This document shows positions 41,760-50,586 of a DNA stretch of 64,000 bases, piece after piece; positions within the stretch are counted from its first letter, which is position 1, and every line of letters begins with the position of its first letter. The translations under genes and the position numbers were made by a program. This DNA is from Desulforhopalus vacuolatus (GTDB taxonomy: Bacteria; Desulfobacterota; Desulfobulbia; Desulfobulbales; Desulfocapsaceae): NCBI RefSeq assembly GCF_016918505.1, contig NZ_JAFFPZ010000003.1, forward strand, positions 62,001-126,000, given 5' to 3'. The notes under the pieces are model-generated. The model did no database searches, was not told the origin of the DNA, and saw only the letters and a list, made by a program, of their open reading frames with translations.

Positions 41760-43139
41760 TCACTCACCAGCGGTAAACCACTTGTTGAGATTGTCCAAAT
41801 CATTCGCAGTGAGACTCCCAGCTGCCTGCTTAAGTTGAAGACTGTTAAGAACATATCTGTACCTCGCCTTCGCATAATCAATACTCACAAGAGACACGTC
41901 TCTCTCAGCATCAAGTATATTCAAAGAGGTAAACAGGCCGGAGAGATATCCTTCCTGTTTGGTTTCAAGCGCCATCCGGTTCGCCGTCATCGACTGATCG
42001 AGCGCATCTATTTTTTTCAGTGCTGTATCAACACCAAGGAACGCGGCACGGGTCTGACGAGCTACCGACCGAGTTTCTTTTGTGAGATCCTGACGGGCAG
42101 AGCTCAATTTGTGTTTTGCTGCCCGAACCTTCGAATTGACGATCCCGCCCTGATAAAATGGTATGCTGAGCTGAACCATCACATCATATGTATCAACCAC
42201 ACCACCTCCGCCGAAAACAGTACCGTCTGAATCTTCATTCGTATAATGACCGACGACATCAAGGGTAGGATAATGGGCCGCAAACTGCCGACGCACCTCG
42301 TAGTCGGCCACATCAACAGCATGTTGCTGCAATTTGATGGAAGGATTCTGCTCCAGAGCACGTTCAAGCCACGACTCCAGAGAAACCGGGTCCGGGGGGA
42401 GGAGAGCGATCTTCTCCCGCAACGGATTAATTGCGGTAACGGGCTCTCCAATAACTTCTTCGAGGGCAACCTTCGCATCGTCCAGCAGGTTGCGGGTCTC
42501 TATTGAAATTGCTTGAACAGAAGCCAGTCTGGCTTTTGCGTCATACAGGTCCGTTATGGGAATAAGCCCCATCTGGTGCCTTCCCTGGGCAAGTTCATAA
42601 TGTTTCTCCACTGACTTCAGTTCCGCAGTGGCGTAATCCAGCTGATCCTGAGCACTAAGCGCCTTGAGATAGAGATCGGTTACGTGCACCATAAGAGCTT
42701 GACGGGCAACAAGCAGTTCGGCATCTGCCCAAAAGTTTTCCGCCCTGGCCTGCTGATACCCCACAATCAAATCCCAGTGAAACAATGGTTGAGTCAGGGT
42801 AAGACCATAGCTTGTGGTGTCATAATCAGTTTTCCCCAGATCAAAAACATCGTTGTCGGTACTTTCCACATCCTGGGAGGTAGAGGTGTACCCGGCATTT
42901 CCAGTTAAAGTCGGCAGCATAAGCCCTATTGCCTGTCTCTTCCCTTCATAGGTAGCCTCCCTCTGGAAAGAGATACTGCGAAAAGACGGATCGTTCTTTT
43001 CAGCCAGCCGAAACACCTCGGAGAGGTCTAAAGCACCAGCTTTTTCACACAACATCACACTCAACAAACAGAGTAACAGGGCCATGGAGCACCCTTTTCC
43101 AGCAACCCATCTGTGAAATAATCCCTCTTGGTCAGTCAT
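41760..43139 (-). CDS. TolC-family outer-membrane export protein
   Basis: A 459-residue outer-membrane efflux protein with two repeated OEP halves. The first runs from ALDLSEVFRLAEKNDPSFRS, the second from LESWLERALEQNPSIKLQQHA. An N-terminal signal (MALLLCLLSVMLCEKAGA) sits slightly inside the frame; the ATG at 43139 has a clear AGGGGAGGG ribosome site. TolC trimers form a periplasm-spanning tunnel that docks on HlyD-type adaptors. Its position directly upstream of the giant gene, in the same direction and with three HlyD-domain proteins downstream, makes it the likely exit duct of this system. No ABC exporter gene is present. Confidence 0.93.
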   Translation of the reverse strand: MTDQEGLFHRWVAGKGCSMALLLCLLSVMLCEKAGALDLSEVFRLAEKNDPSFRSISFQREATYEGKRQAIGLMLPTLTGNAGYTSTSQDVESTDNDVFDLGKTDYDTTSYGLTLTQPLFHWDLIVGYQQARAENFWADAELLVARQALMVHVTDLYLKALSAQDQLDYATAELKSVEKHYELAQGRHQMGLIPITDLYDAKARLASVQAISIETRNLLDDAKVALEEVIGEPVTAINPLREKIALLPPDPVSLESWLERALEQNPSIKLQQHAVDVADYEVRRQFAAHYPTLDVVGHYTNEDSDGTVFGGGGVVDTYDVMVQLSIPFYQGGIVNSKVRAAKHKLSSARQDLTKETRSVARQTRAAFLGVDTALKKIDALDQSMTANRMALETKQEGYLSGLFTSLNILDAERDVSLVSIDYAKARYRYVLNSLQLKQAAGSLTANDLDNLNKWFTAGE

Positions 43140-43839
43140 TCCCTCCCCTCCTCAGTGTAAGCGCACCAGTCCATAGAAATGAGAGGTGGTGCAGTCTTGT
43201 TAACACGCTCTATTTCTCCGTTGACAGTAAGACGGTATACACAAAATTTGTCTTCAAAATTTTCAAACTTTTATTTGGAATTCCTTCTCACTTTTATCTA
43301 ATCGAAGCTTTTACATCACTATCATTTCATTATTAATTCGGCGGGTAATGAGATCAACTTTGATTAAGAATACCCCCCTGATAACAGGTCACTAAAGACT
43401 TGTATTTTTTAGATTTTAATGCCCGTCAGGTTAATAAAAACAGCCTTGTAGTTTCTGATTTAAAATAAAACAATTACAGAATAACAGAAAGTTAGCAAGA
43501 GGACAAGAGGAATAGACACCTCACTGCCGCATCACCCATGTGTCTTTTTTTCATTTTTAAAGTGAAAAATGTCTATCAGGTTTATTTCACATTTCAAAAT
43601 TTCAAAATACCTGAACTCGTATGATGCAAGTGTATAACCTCTGCAGACAGCAGCGTACTTTGTAAAGAACAATCGGTGAAGGAAGTTTGAATGAAACAGC
43701 AGACTGAGTTTCTTGTCCAGCCGAGGTATCATGCTCTACAAGTTTCCCGAAGTAGCTGCCAGGAATTGGTGACATACAATACAATCTATCCCATTTACAT
43801 TTTGTATTGACCATATAACGAGACTACGTAGACATCTTT

Positions 43840-43945
43840 TTTGGCGATGACGAATGAGTAATAATTCGTGTTTATCCGTGTCCATTCGTGGTTCCTTTTG
43901 TTGTTTGTAACTACGGATGGATAAACAGGATACAAACCGGGGTAT
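43840..43945. repeat. Putative dispersed repeat (TTTATCCGTG type)
   Basis: Contains ATTCGTGTTTATCCGTGTCC and CATTCGTGGTTCC followed by ACTACGGATGGATAAACAGGAT. This resembles non-coding repeats that recur across environmental proteobacterial genomes and give NHEWTRINTN-like artefacts. Only one copy is seen in this window, so its repeat status is from general knowledge. Confidence 0.45.
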
Positions 43946-44105
43946 AACTTAATAGGAATGGTATTACAGGTATTGATTGTGCGGATCTGAATACAATCCC
44001 GCTGCTCCCCCCCGTGGTGACAACATGGTTTTGTATTTATGGGAAAAAACGGGAGGCAGGAAAAAGAGGGGGGCAGGAGACAGGAAAAAGCAAAAGGTCT
44101 TTGTA

Positions 44106-44128
44106 GAGACGACCAATTTGGGCGTCTC
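44106..44128. repeat. REP-like palindrome
   Basis: GAGACGACC and GGGCGTCTC flank a 5-base AATTT loop, with one mismatch. The palindrome is isolated in the gene-free region. Confidence 0.4.
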
Positions 44129-44366
44129 CAGCACAACAGACGTTTCTACAATGAAATCAATGTTACATCCTATCCATTCCTCATGGCCAAAAAAAGATGT
44201 GTGTTGACACATCAGCGAAACTCTAAAGGCGTCCCGGGTTCCCACGATTTATGGACAGAAGAAGGGCAAAAATGTTTAACTATTGATTCCACAAAAGAAA
44301 ATTCTCTGGCAAAACATAAAGGAAGTGAAAGCCCGCACTCTCTCAAGTAAGGGCTTTCTCCAATTC

Positions 44367-44396
44367 CAACTGGAGCATTACACTGGTCTCCAGTTG
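44367..44396 (-). terminator. Hairpin 3' of the HPP gene
   Basis: CAACTGGAG at 44367-44375 pairs perfectly with CTCCAGTTG at 44388-44396, with a 12-base loop. It starts about 20 bases past the HPP stop. There is no clear T-run, so it may be a weak terminator or an mRNA-stabilising stem. Confidence 0.45.
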
Positions 44397-44414
44397 AAAA
44401 GATGTACTGTAACC

Positions 44415-44951
44415 CTAATACCAGGATTCCGGATATTTTCGATTCTTCGGAATATTATTAATTATAAGAGCAACAGCAAGCATTGTAATTGCCCCGAGAG
44501 CAACGGGCATCACAACATAGAGGTAACCGAGATTATGCACACCATCACCACCAATAACCGCGATAAGGGCTGTAGCACCACCGGGTGGGTGAAGAGTTTT
44601 GGTGAGATGCATTACGGCAATAGAAGTAGAAACAGCAATGGATGCTGCCAGCCAGGGCTGGCCACCCAGCCACTGGAAGGCTGACACGCCGACAATGGCG
44701 GAAAGGATATGCCCCCCAAGGAGATTTCGTGGTTGCGCTAAAGGACTTCGAACAGCGCCGTAGATAAGTACCGCCGAAGCACCAAAGGAGCCGATAATCA
44801 TCATTAAACCCGTCTCCTCGAGTATTTTGTAATGAATCAGAGACACTGCCCCAAGACCCAAAAAACTCCCTATCCAGGACCAGAAAACTTCCTGCAGACC
44901 AACCTGAGGAGGACTCTGGCCGCCACCTTTCATCTTTTTGAGGTAGTTCAT
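44415..44951 (-). CDS. HPP-family integral membrane protein
   Basis: A 178-residue protein with about four to five membrane helices and the family signatures SFGASAVLIYGAVRSPLAQP and HPPGGATALIAV. HPP proteins are often found with CBS-domain partners, and some have been linked to nitrite transport; the substrate here is unknown. It overlaps the upstream CBS-domain gene by 4 bases (ATGA-type junction), so the two are translationally coupled and probably act together, with the CBS protein sensing nucleotides. Confidence 0.88.
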   Translation of the reverse strand: MNYLKKMKGGGQSPPQVGLQEVFWSWIGSFLGLGAVSLIHYKILEETGLMMIIGSFGASAVLIYGAVRSPLAQPRNLLGGHILSAIVGVSAFQWLGGQPWLAASIAVSTSIAVMHLTKTLHPPGGATALIAVIGGDGVHNLGYLYVVMPVALGAITMLAVALIINNIPKNRKYPESWY

Positions 44952-45568
44952 ACGTGCGCCCTCTCTCCTAAACGCTGATAGGAGTGTGCCAGATCAGTAC
45001 GGCTGACCAGACCGACAGGTTTTCCCTCATTATCGACAATCGGCACGCGGTTAATCTGGTGTTGAGCAAAAAGAGTCGAGATCGCGCCGATGGTTATCTT
45101 TGTATCTGCGGTTATCGGTGGTGTTGTCATAATAGATCCAACCGTCTTGTTGTGTAATTTATGTATCATACAACTTTTACTGTTCAAGCAGTGAACGGCC
45201 AGTTGCATAAAGGAAGGTGTAACACCAAATCCCATCTCTTTAAGAAAATCTTTTTCGGATACCACCCCCACTATTCTGCCCTGCTGACCGACGACCGGGC
45301 ACCCGGAAATGTGTTTTTCAGCCAGCAGCTCTGCCACCTCAACAAGGGGCATTTCCTGGTCTACAAAAATCACAGGCACGGTCATGATCTTCTCCGCAGT
45401 AAGGCTGCTTAAGAGGCGATCTCTCGCAAAGGTACAGGCGAATTGATACACTGCCTTAAAATCACCAGGGGTAATATCTATATAGCCTGGGATATGTTTC
45501 ATTGCCTCAATCACATCATGCTCGGAAATATCTACCGAAATAAAATCGGCAGGATGTATTTCTTTCAT
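44948..45568 (-). CDS. Tandem CBS-domain protein
   Basis: A 206-residue cytosolic protein. Residues of about 1-55 form a helical lead-in. CBS1 starts near 61 (MTVPVIFVDQEMPLVEVAEL ... GCPVVGQQGRIVGVVSEKDFL). A Cys-containing insert (SFMQLAVHCLNSKSCMIH) follows, then CBS2 from about 145 (IMTTPPITADTKITIGAIST ... RVPIVDNEGKPVGLVSRTDL). CBS pairs (Bateman modules) bind adenine nucleotides. Clear AGGAGGAGG ribosome site. It is coupled to the HPP membrane protein downstream, so it is likely the regulatory subunit of that transporter-like protein. Confidence 0.88.
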   Translation of the reverse strand: MKEIHPADFISVDISEHDVIEAMKHIPGYIDITPGDFKAVYQFACTFARDRLLSSLTAEKIMTVPVIFVDQEMPLVEVAELLAEKHISGCPVVGQQGRIVGVVSEKDFLKEMGFGVTPSFMQLAVHCLNSKSCMIHKLHNKTVGSIMTTPPITADTKITIGAISTLFAQHQINRVPIVDNEGKPVGLVSRTDLAHSYQRLGERAHV

Positions 45569-45607
45569 TCTCCTCCTCCTTTATGGTGCCGTAAAAAATG
45601 GCTCAGA

Positions 45608-45650
45608 CAAAAACAAAAACGACCTACCCGCTTTTAAGCAGGTAAGTCGT
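45608..45650 (-). terminator. Terminator after tRNA-Arg
   Basis: On the minus strand ACGACTTACCTGC pairs with GCGGGTAGGTCGT with few mismatches, followed by TTTTTGTTTTTG. It begins about 10 bases after the tRNA 3' end. Confidence 0.85.
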
Positions 45651-45658
45651 TAATATAT

Positions 45659-45734
45659 TGGTGCCCCCGGGCGGAATCGGACCGCCGACACCAGGATTAG
45701 GAATCCTGTGCTCTATCCCCTGAGCTACGAGGGC
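45659..45734 (-). tRNA. tRNA-Arg (anticodon CCU)
   Basis: A 76-nt cloverleaf on the minus strand. The acceptor stem is GCCCTCG paired with the 3' CGGGGGC plus encoded CCA. The D arm contains AGCTCAGGGGATAGAGC. The anticodon stem CAGGA/TCCTG carries loop TTCCTAA (anticodon CCT), and the T arm is GGCGG-TCCGATT-CCGCC. It reads the AGG codon. A terminator follows directly. Confidence 0.97.
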
Positions 45735-45793
45735 GTATATTCATCAAATGTAGGTTTTTATAACCGTAAATTCTACAGCTTGCACCCTATTTT

Positions 45794-47059
45794 TCAAAAA
45801 AAGAGAGACTCTCCGTCCTTGAGTTCTGTTTCGGGCCAGACGACCTCTGTGGTTGAACTGTTGACTACACAGTTGCGTCCGATGCGAAATCCCTCCGGGA
45901 TAACGACATCCTGGCCTATCAGGCTGATGCCGGAATAAAGATGATCCGGTTTGTAACGGTTAACACATGTATAGTTCGTTCCGGCACCTACAACAGCGCC
46001 CGCCCCAACTTCAACCCTCTTGTCGATGATAGCGAGATCGATATGGGCACCTTTGCGAATAATACAGTCTTCAAAAATAATCGAACCTTCAATCTCCGCA
46101 CCCTCTTCTACCACAACACCGGGGGACAACACAGAGTTATGCACCTTTCCATCAATTTTACAACCGCCGGAGATAAGTGCTGTATCCACAGCTGCCTTTG
46201 AGCCAAGACGTGCCGGCGGTCGATCTGCATAATGCCTGTCACTGTGCACATTGCTATGAATATCCCAGTCCTGCGGAGAGATTCCGTTACGATGCAGGAC
46301 GTCCATATTGGCCTCCCAATAGGCTTGAATTGTTCCGACATCGCGCCAGTAACCATAGAAGGGATAGGCAAAAACATTATCCTGAACAATCGCCCTCGGC
46401 AAAATGTCAGCTCCGAAATCAAGTTCGGAAGGGTTTTCCTTCAGCGTTTTAATAAGATATTTATAGTCGAAAACATATATCCCCATGGAGGCCAGATTGG
46501 TCTTCGGCTTTTTCGGCTTCTCTTCCCAGTCGATAATGCGATTGTTATCATCAATTATACCTGCACCAAACTGATGAATTTCACTGCGTGGGACGATCAT
46601 CATACCAATGGAAAAATCAGCTTTCTTTGATCTGTGAAAGGCGATCATGGCATTAAAATCCATACGGTAAATATGATCACCCGAGAGAATTATCACTTCC
46701 CGTACCGGATGAGCCTCCAGATAGTCAAGATTACGGCGCACTGCGTCCGCCGTCCCCTTGTACCAGTCCGACTCTTTTTCCCCCGTTCTTGGCGGCAGAA
46801 TGCTGATACCCCGGTCCCGCCCGATAAAGTCCCATGGTTCCCCGTCCGCAAGATGCCTCATCAGTGAGAGCGGTTTATACTGGGTGAGGACTCCCACCTG
46901 CGAGAGTCCCGAGTTCATAACATTACTCAGGGCAAAGTCAATAATCCGATACAACCCGCCAAAAGGAACAGCCGGTTTTGCCCGCTTCTGCACAAGAATA
47001 TTCAAGCGACTGCCAACGCCACCTGCGAGTATGAGAACCAGTGCATCGTTACCTTTCAT
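45794..47059 (-). CDS. glgC: Glucose-1-phosphate adenylyltransferase (canonical-type copy)
   Basis: Makes ADP-glucose from glucose-1-phosphate and ATP for glycogen synthesis. The chosen ATG at 47059 gives 421 residues and has GGGAGG 8 bases upstream. The N-terminal Rossmann domain keeps LAGGVGSRL, the RAKPAVPFGGLYRIIDF block, the catalytic-Asp motif ILSGDHIYRMDF and the sugar-phosphate motif WEEKP. The C-terminus is a left-handed beta-helix of hexapeptides (SGGCKIDGKVHNSVLSPGV). The start codon overlaps the stop of the paralogous upstream gene by 4 bases, so the two are translationally coupled and may form a hetero-oligomer. Confidence 0.92.
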   Translation of the reverse strand: MKGNDALVLILAGGVGSRLNILVQKRAKPAVPFGGLYRIIDFALSNVMNSGLSQVGVLTQYKPLSLMRHLADGEPWDFIGRDRGISILPPRTGEKESDWYKGTADAVRRNLDYLEAHPVREVIILSGDHIYRMDFNAMIAFHRSKKADFSIGMMIVPRSEIHQFGAGIIDDNNRIIDWEEKPKKPKTNLASMGIYVFDYKYLIKTLKENPSELDFGADILPRAIVQDNVFAYPFYGYWRDVGTIQAYWEANMDVLHRNGISPQDWDIHSNVHSDRHYADRPPARLGSKAAVDTALISGGCKIDGKVHNSVLSPGVVVEEGAEIEGSIIFEDCIIRKGAHIDLAIIDKRVEVGAGAVVGAGTNYTCVNRYKPDHLYSGISLIGQDVVIPEGFRIGRNCVVNSSTTEVVWPETELKDGESLFF

Positions 47060-48309
47060 TCCAGCACCTCCCCTGCGGCAACATCTTTGTGCCACCGATT
47101 GGCAGCGAGCTGTGGATTGATGGTAGCCCCTGCTCCGATTACAGTTTCCAGCGGAATCACATTATTCCAGCCAACAACTGTTACCTCAGCCGTTTTGTAG
47201 TCCCCTGTGGTACCGACAGTGCAGTTTCGTCCAAAACGATTATTCACATCGGAAACCACCTTGTTCAGATGACAATTTTCGCCAATGATATTGCCGAAGA
47301 AAAGAACCGAATTTTCAACGACAGCACCCTTTTTTATCTGTACACCGGGAAAAATAATCGAATTGCGAACTGTACCGTAAACCTCACTGCCGTTGTATAT
47401 CATCGTGTTCGTAGCGATCCCGCCTTCAGCAATCAGAGTCGGGCCGTTGTCGCGGATACGACGATGGTTGAGATTGGTGCGAAAAACCCATTTTTCAAGA
47501 TCTATGGGAGGGTTATCACCGAGCATATCCATATTCGACTGCCAATACTCATTGATAGTTCGGGTGTAGCCCCAGTATCCGTTAAATTTATACCCATATA
47601 TTTTGCGATTACTCTGCAGCAGAGCAGGAATAATTTCTCGCCCGAAGTGATGCCAGTCTTGATCCTGCGCCTTTTGCAGCACCTCGTAGAGGATCTCTGG
47701 TTTAAAACAGAAAATTGACATTGAAGCCCAGTTACTTTCAGCTTCGGCTGATTTTTCCCAGAACTTCGTCAACCTTCCACCTGTCTCACCATCTGCATCG
47801 TCGAGCATGCCAATGCCAAAGCGCCCAACCGCATCCTTCGGCACGCGGGTGAAGGCCATTGTGATATCGGCATCTTTCTCCCGGTGATAATTCAACAGCT
47901 GCTGATAATCCATGTTGTAAATGTGATCACCAGAGAGAATCAGAACCTCTTCAGGATCGTTATATTGAACGTAATCGAGATTTTTATAGATGGCATCTGC
48001 GGGACCGCGATACCAGCCCTCATTATTTGCCCCCTGGTATGGTGGCATAACCAGGACCTGACGATCACGCCCGATCATATTCCAGGCAGCACCTGTACCA
48101 ATATGGTTAATGAGAGAGAAACTGCGATACTGACTCAGGATAGAAACCTGCCAGATCTCCGAGTTCATGAGATTACTCAAAGAAAAGTCAATAATTCGTC
48201 CAAAGCCCCCGAAAGGAACGGCAGACTTTGGACGGTGGTGGGTCAGAACATTAAGTTCATCAACACGACCGCCAGCCAGAATCATTGCAAGCGTTGAAGA
48301 CCTGGGCAT
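47056..48309 (-). CDS. GlgC paralogue with altered nucleotide-binding signature
   Basis: A 417-residue ADP-glucose pyrophosphorylase-like protein. It keeps the overall fold signatures (RPKSAVPFGGFGRIIDFSLS, ILSGDHIYNMDY, C-terminal hexapeptide beta-helix). The P-loop-like GGxGxRL motif has become AGGRVDELNVL, so the conserved Arg that contacts ATP is a Glu. The sugar-phosphate motif reads FWEKS instead of xEKP. This pattern of one conserved and one diverged subunit recalls GlgC/GlgD of Firmicutes and plant small/large subunits. The diverged copy here may be regulatory. ATG at 48309, with AGG 8 bases upstream. The downstream canonical glgC overlaps it by 4 bases. Confidence 0.85.
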   Translation of the reverse strand: MPRSSTLAMILAGGRVDELNVLTHHRPKSAVPFGGFGRIIDFSLSNLMNSEIWQVSILSQYRSFSLINHIGTGAAWNMIGRDRQVLVMPPYQGANNEGWYRGPADAIYKNLDYVQYNDPEEVLILSGDHIYNMDYQQLLNYHREKDADITMAFTRVPKDAVGRFGIGMLDDADGETGGRLTKFWEKSAEAESNWASMSIFCFKPEILYEVLQKAQDQDWHHFGREIIPALLQSNRKIYGYKFNGYWGYTRTINEYWQSNMDMLGDNPPIDLEKWVFRTNLNHRRIRDNGPTLIAEGGIATNTMIYNGSEVYGTVRNSIIFPGVQIKKGAVVENSVLFFGNIIGENCHLNKVVSDVNNRFGRNCTVGTTGDYKTAEVTVVGWNNVIPLETVIGAGATINPQLAANRWHKDVAAGEVLE

Positions 48310-48342
48310 AAAATAACCTCGTTTGCTGTGGTAAAGACTTCA

Positions 48343-48478
48343 GGGTACCTTGAATAATCAGTCTTTCGCCCATCTATCTTCTTCGTTACAGTCAAAAATT
48401 TATCCTCGGAGGTACGTGCCAGACTCCTATATCAAAGTCATAGGCGGTACATTTCCACCTGTGTTCAGATACTGACGA
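48343..48478 (+). repeat. MITE-like repeat, copy 3 (right end degenerate)
   Basis: Begins GGGTACCTTGAATAATCAGT and carries the TTCGCCCATC-TTCTTCGTTACAGTCAAAAA core (here with a 3-base insertion), TTATCCTCGGAGGTA and TCATAGGCGGTACATTTCC. It matches copies 1 and 2 up to about CCTGTGTTCAG and then diverges, so the right inverted repeat is lost or changed. It lies just upstream of the GlgC paralogue gene. Confidence 0.75.
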
Positions 48479-48603
48479 GTACACAGAGTTTACTTTTCTT
48501 TCAGACTGGCAGTATACGGTAATTCCAAAAGACGGGCAAGGTAAAGCCTGGAACCCTTTGACAATGTGGATATGGTTCATAAATACAGATATTCTTTTTT
48601 CAG

Positions 48604-49650
48604 TTACGGCTTTTTCGCTTCAATATGTCTCATGATAAAACGCTTCAATGTCTCCGTGGTAAATTCTTTATCACCGAGTTCAAGGTTCTTTAATGGGACC
48701 TCTGCGCGAGCTGCACCTTTGTGTCCACCTGCAGAACCAAGCTCACCAAAACTTCGTTCGGCAATTCTTCCAGCATTTTTACGATAACCATCACAGCGAA
48801 AAATAACGACCAGCTTCTCACCGTGAATCCCGGAGACAAAGACCCAGTCAATTTCTCCGACATGGTTAAGAAAGTCAGCAACAATAACGAGCACATCGGG
48901 ACTGCGCACCTTACCAACATGGGTGTAATATCGACCTTTCGAGTATTTAAGAGCGTCGAGCGCCTGAGCAAAATATTTCAATTCGGAACGGCGCAGATCG
49001 GTCAATTCGAACTTGCGGACCAGGTCGCGGTTGGCAATGGTGAAGAGGTAACGAAAGGCAACCCCGTCAGCCAGCAGTGACTTCTGTTCAAAGTTCTGCG
49101 TATCGACCTTAATACCATAAAAGAGTGCTGTGGCAAGGGCGATACTCGGTTTGAGGCCAGCCGCACGCAGATATTCAACCATCATGGTGGAAGTAGCACC
49201 ATAGTCAGGACGAATATCCACGAAACTGGATTCGCTCCATTCCCCCCCCAGGGGATGGTGATCTATGATAGCGTTAAAGTGGAGTTTTTCAAAAACAGGA
49301 AGATGGTGCGGCTGGGAATCCACCATCACCCGTTTTGAGTAGTCATCGGGTTTTACATCTTTCAGGCGAACGAGAGGAATTTTCAACCGGTCAACCATCG
49401 ACTGATTGTTCACCCGGCGAATCTCATTGGGGTGAGCAATGGTAACGCTTTTCGCTTTATAACGAAGAAGTTTTTTGACTGCCAGCGCTGCCGCAAGGGC
49501 ATCGGGGTCCGCATTGATCACCACGAGGACAGTATCTTCTTTTTCAAAAATATCCCAAAAGGCAAGAAGTCGATTTTTCGCCGTTTTTAGAGAAAGTTGG
49601 CTGCAACTTTTCTGCAGTTCCGTTTCGCAAGCATGTTTTTTTATACTCAT
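48604..49650 (-). CDS. DHH/DHHA1 phosphoesterase (NrnA-like)
   Basis: A 348-residue predicted manganese-dependent phosphoesterase. The DHH core has NADPDALAAALA, VMVDSQPHH and IIDHHPLGG, in the pattern expected for metal ligands. The C-terminal DHHA1 domain ends in GELGSAGGHKGAARAEV. The family cleaves short oligoribonucleotides, 3'-phosphoadenosine phosphate or cyclic dinucleotide-derived pApA; which one applies cannot be told from sequence alone. Single gene, with no close upstream partner and a weak ribosome site. Confidence 0.85.
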   Translation of the reverse strand: MSIKKHACETELQKSCSQLSLKTAKNRLLAFWDIFEKEDTVLVVINADPDALAAALAVKKLLRYKAKSVTIAHPNEIRRVNNQSMVDRLKIPLVRLKDVKPDDYSKRVMVDSQPHHLPVFEKLHFNAIIDHHPLGGEWSESSFVDIRPDYGATSTMMVEYLRAAGLKPSIALATALFYGIKVDTQNFEQKSLLADGVAFRYLFTIANRDLVRKFELTDLRRSELKYFAQALDALKYSKGRYYTHVGKVRSPDVLVIVADFLNHVGEIDWVFVSGIHGEKLVVIFRCDGYRKNAGRIAERSFGELGSAGGHKGAARAEVPLKNLELGDKEFTTETLKRFIMRHIEAKKP

Positions 49651-50179
49651 TTTTCACAGACAAAAACCCCACTCCCACACTGAATAATTCCAGAGATCAA
49701 AATCACTGTCCTGTGCCGAATTCCCGCCGACAGAGACGTCGGAGGATAAAGAAGGGTCTTGTTCCTCGTTCAGAGATATTCCGCAGACCGGAAGCCAAAA
49801 AAAAGCGGAACAATTAAGAGAAAACAAGAGGTTAAGTAACACTTCCGGCTCCAGTCTTCTCCGTAAAATCTCTTAGAAATTACACGCTGAGGGCAGGAAT
49901 TGCAAGTCTGGCCCTTAATGAACAACCGCAGCAGAAGACTCTCGCCGGGATCAACGAAGAAAATACACAGCTGAAAAAGACATGCCCGGCCAGCCATTTT
50001 ACTTTTTTTGCTACTTGCCTCGCGCTCCAATGCTGAGTAAAACTGTTGCACAAATTTTATCCATGAGATTTCTTGAAGATATCACCCTGCTGCCAACCGT
50101 TACACACTGTAAATAAAAGCACCGGTTGATAAATATTGCGAACTTTTCTTCCCGGACTCTCAAAATATGGCCTTCAATC
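49651..50179. other. Gene-free divergent intergenic region
   Basis: Lies between the DHH gene (minus) and crcB (plus), so it should hold both promoters. I see no gene, no strong hairpin and no fluoride-riboswitch pattern. Confidence 0.5.
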
Positions 50180-50557
50180 ATGTATACACTTTTTGCAGTT
50201 GCCCTTGGCGGCGCCCTCGGCGCAACAAGTCGCTATGGTATGGACAAACTTGTAACTCGGCTGGTGCCGGTTGAATTCCCGCTGGGCACCCTTGTCGTCA
50301 ACCTGCTTGGTTGTCTGTTGATTGGTCTGCTTTGGGGAATTTTTGACCGTATTCCCATCAGCAATCACTTCCGCCTTTTTCTCTTTACTGGTTTTCTCGG
50401 CGGTTTGACAACTTTTTCAACGTATGCCCGTGAATCCGAACAATTTTTTCGAATTGGTGAGGGGCTGAACGGAATTCTCTATATGACGATCAGCAACATT
50501 TTTGGAATTGGCATGGTTACACTCGGCTTTTTCATCTGCTCCAAAATCCTCCGTTGA
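50180..50557 (+). CDS. crcB: CrcB/FluC fluoride channel
   Basis: A 125-residue, four-helix membrane protein that exports fluoride as a dual-topology dimer. Signatures are VALGGALGATSRYGMDK near the N-terminus, FPLGTLVVNLLGCLLIGLL, and the pore motif FLGGLTTFSTYARE with the Phe/Thr box. The ATG at 50180 is chosen because homologues start at MYTLFAVALGG; a TTG at 50126 would add 18 non-conserved residues. Neither start has a strong ribosome site. The GTG of the downstream Lpt permease gene is only 29 bases away. Confidence 0.93.
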   Translation: MYTLFAVALGGALGATSRYGMDKLVTRLVPVEFPLGTLVVNLLGCLLIGLLWGIFDRIPISNHFRLFLFTGFLGGLTTFSTYARESEQFFRIGEGLNGILYMTISNIFGIGMVTLGFFICSKILR

Positions 50558-50586
50558 AGGCAGGACTTTGACCTACAGGTATATTT

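Larger units (their letters stand above)
43140..44414. other. 1.27-kb gene-free region with dispersed-repeat-like palindromes
   Basis: No believable gene on either strand; the reading frames lack ribosome sites and recognisable domains. The first 400 bases are AT-rich and may carry the tolC promoter. The rest holds sequence of the kind seen as dispersed repeats in many genomes: 43840-43945 (ATTCGTGTTTATCCGTGTCC, whose translation gives the familiar spurious NHEWTRINTN) and a REP-like palindrome at 44106-44128. Confidence 0.6.

Noticed and set aside
4589-43139. Classical type I secretion operon
   Set aside because: No ABC transporter ATPase/permease is encoded; the only ATPase is the SecA-like protein.
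44039-44350. Plus-strand frame of 103 codons in the gene-free island
   Set aside because: Low-complexity purine-rich start, no ribosome site, and it spans the REP-like palindrome.
49900-50179. Possible fluoride riboswitch before crcB
   Set aside because: The leader lacks the conserved GG-GAUG and CUGAUGA-type segments and stems of that riboswitch.
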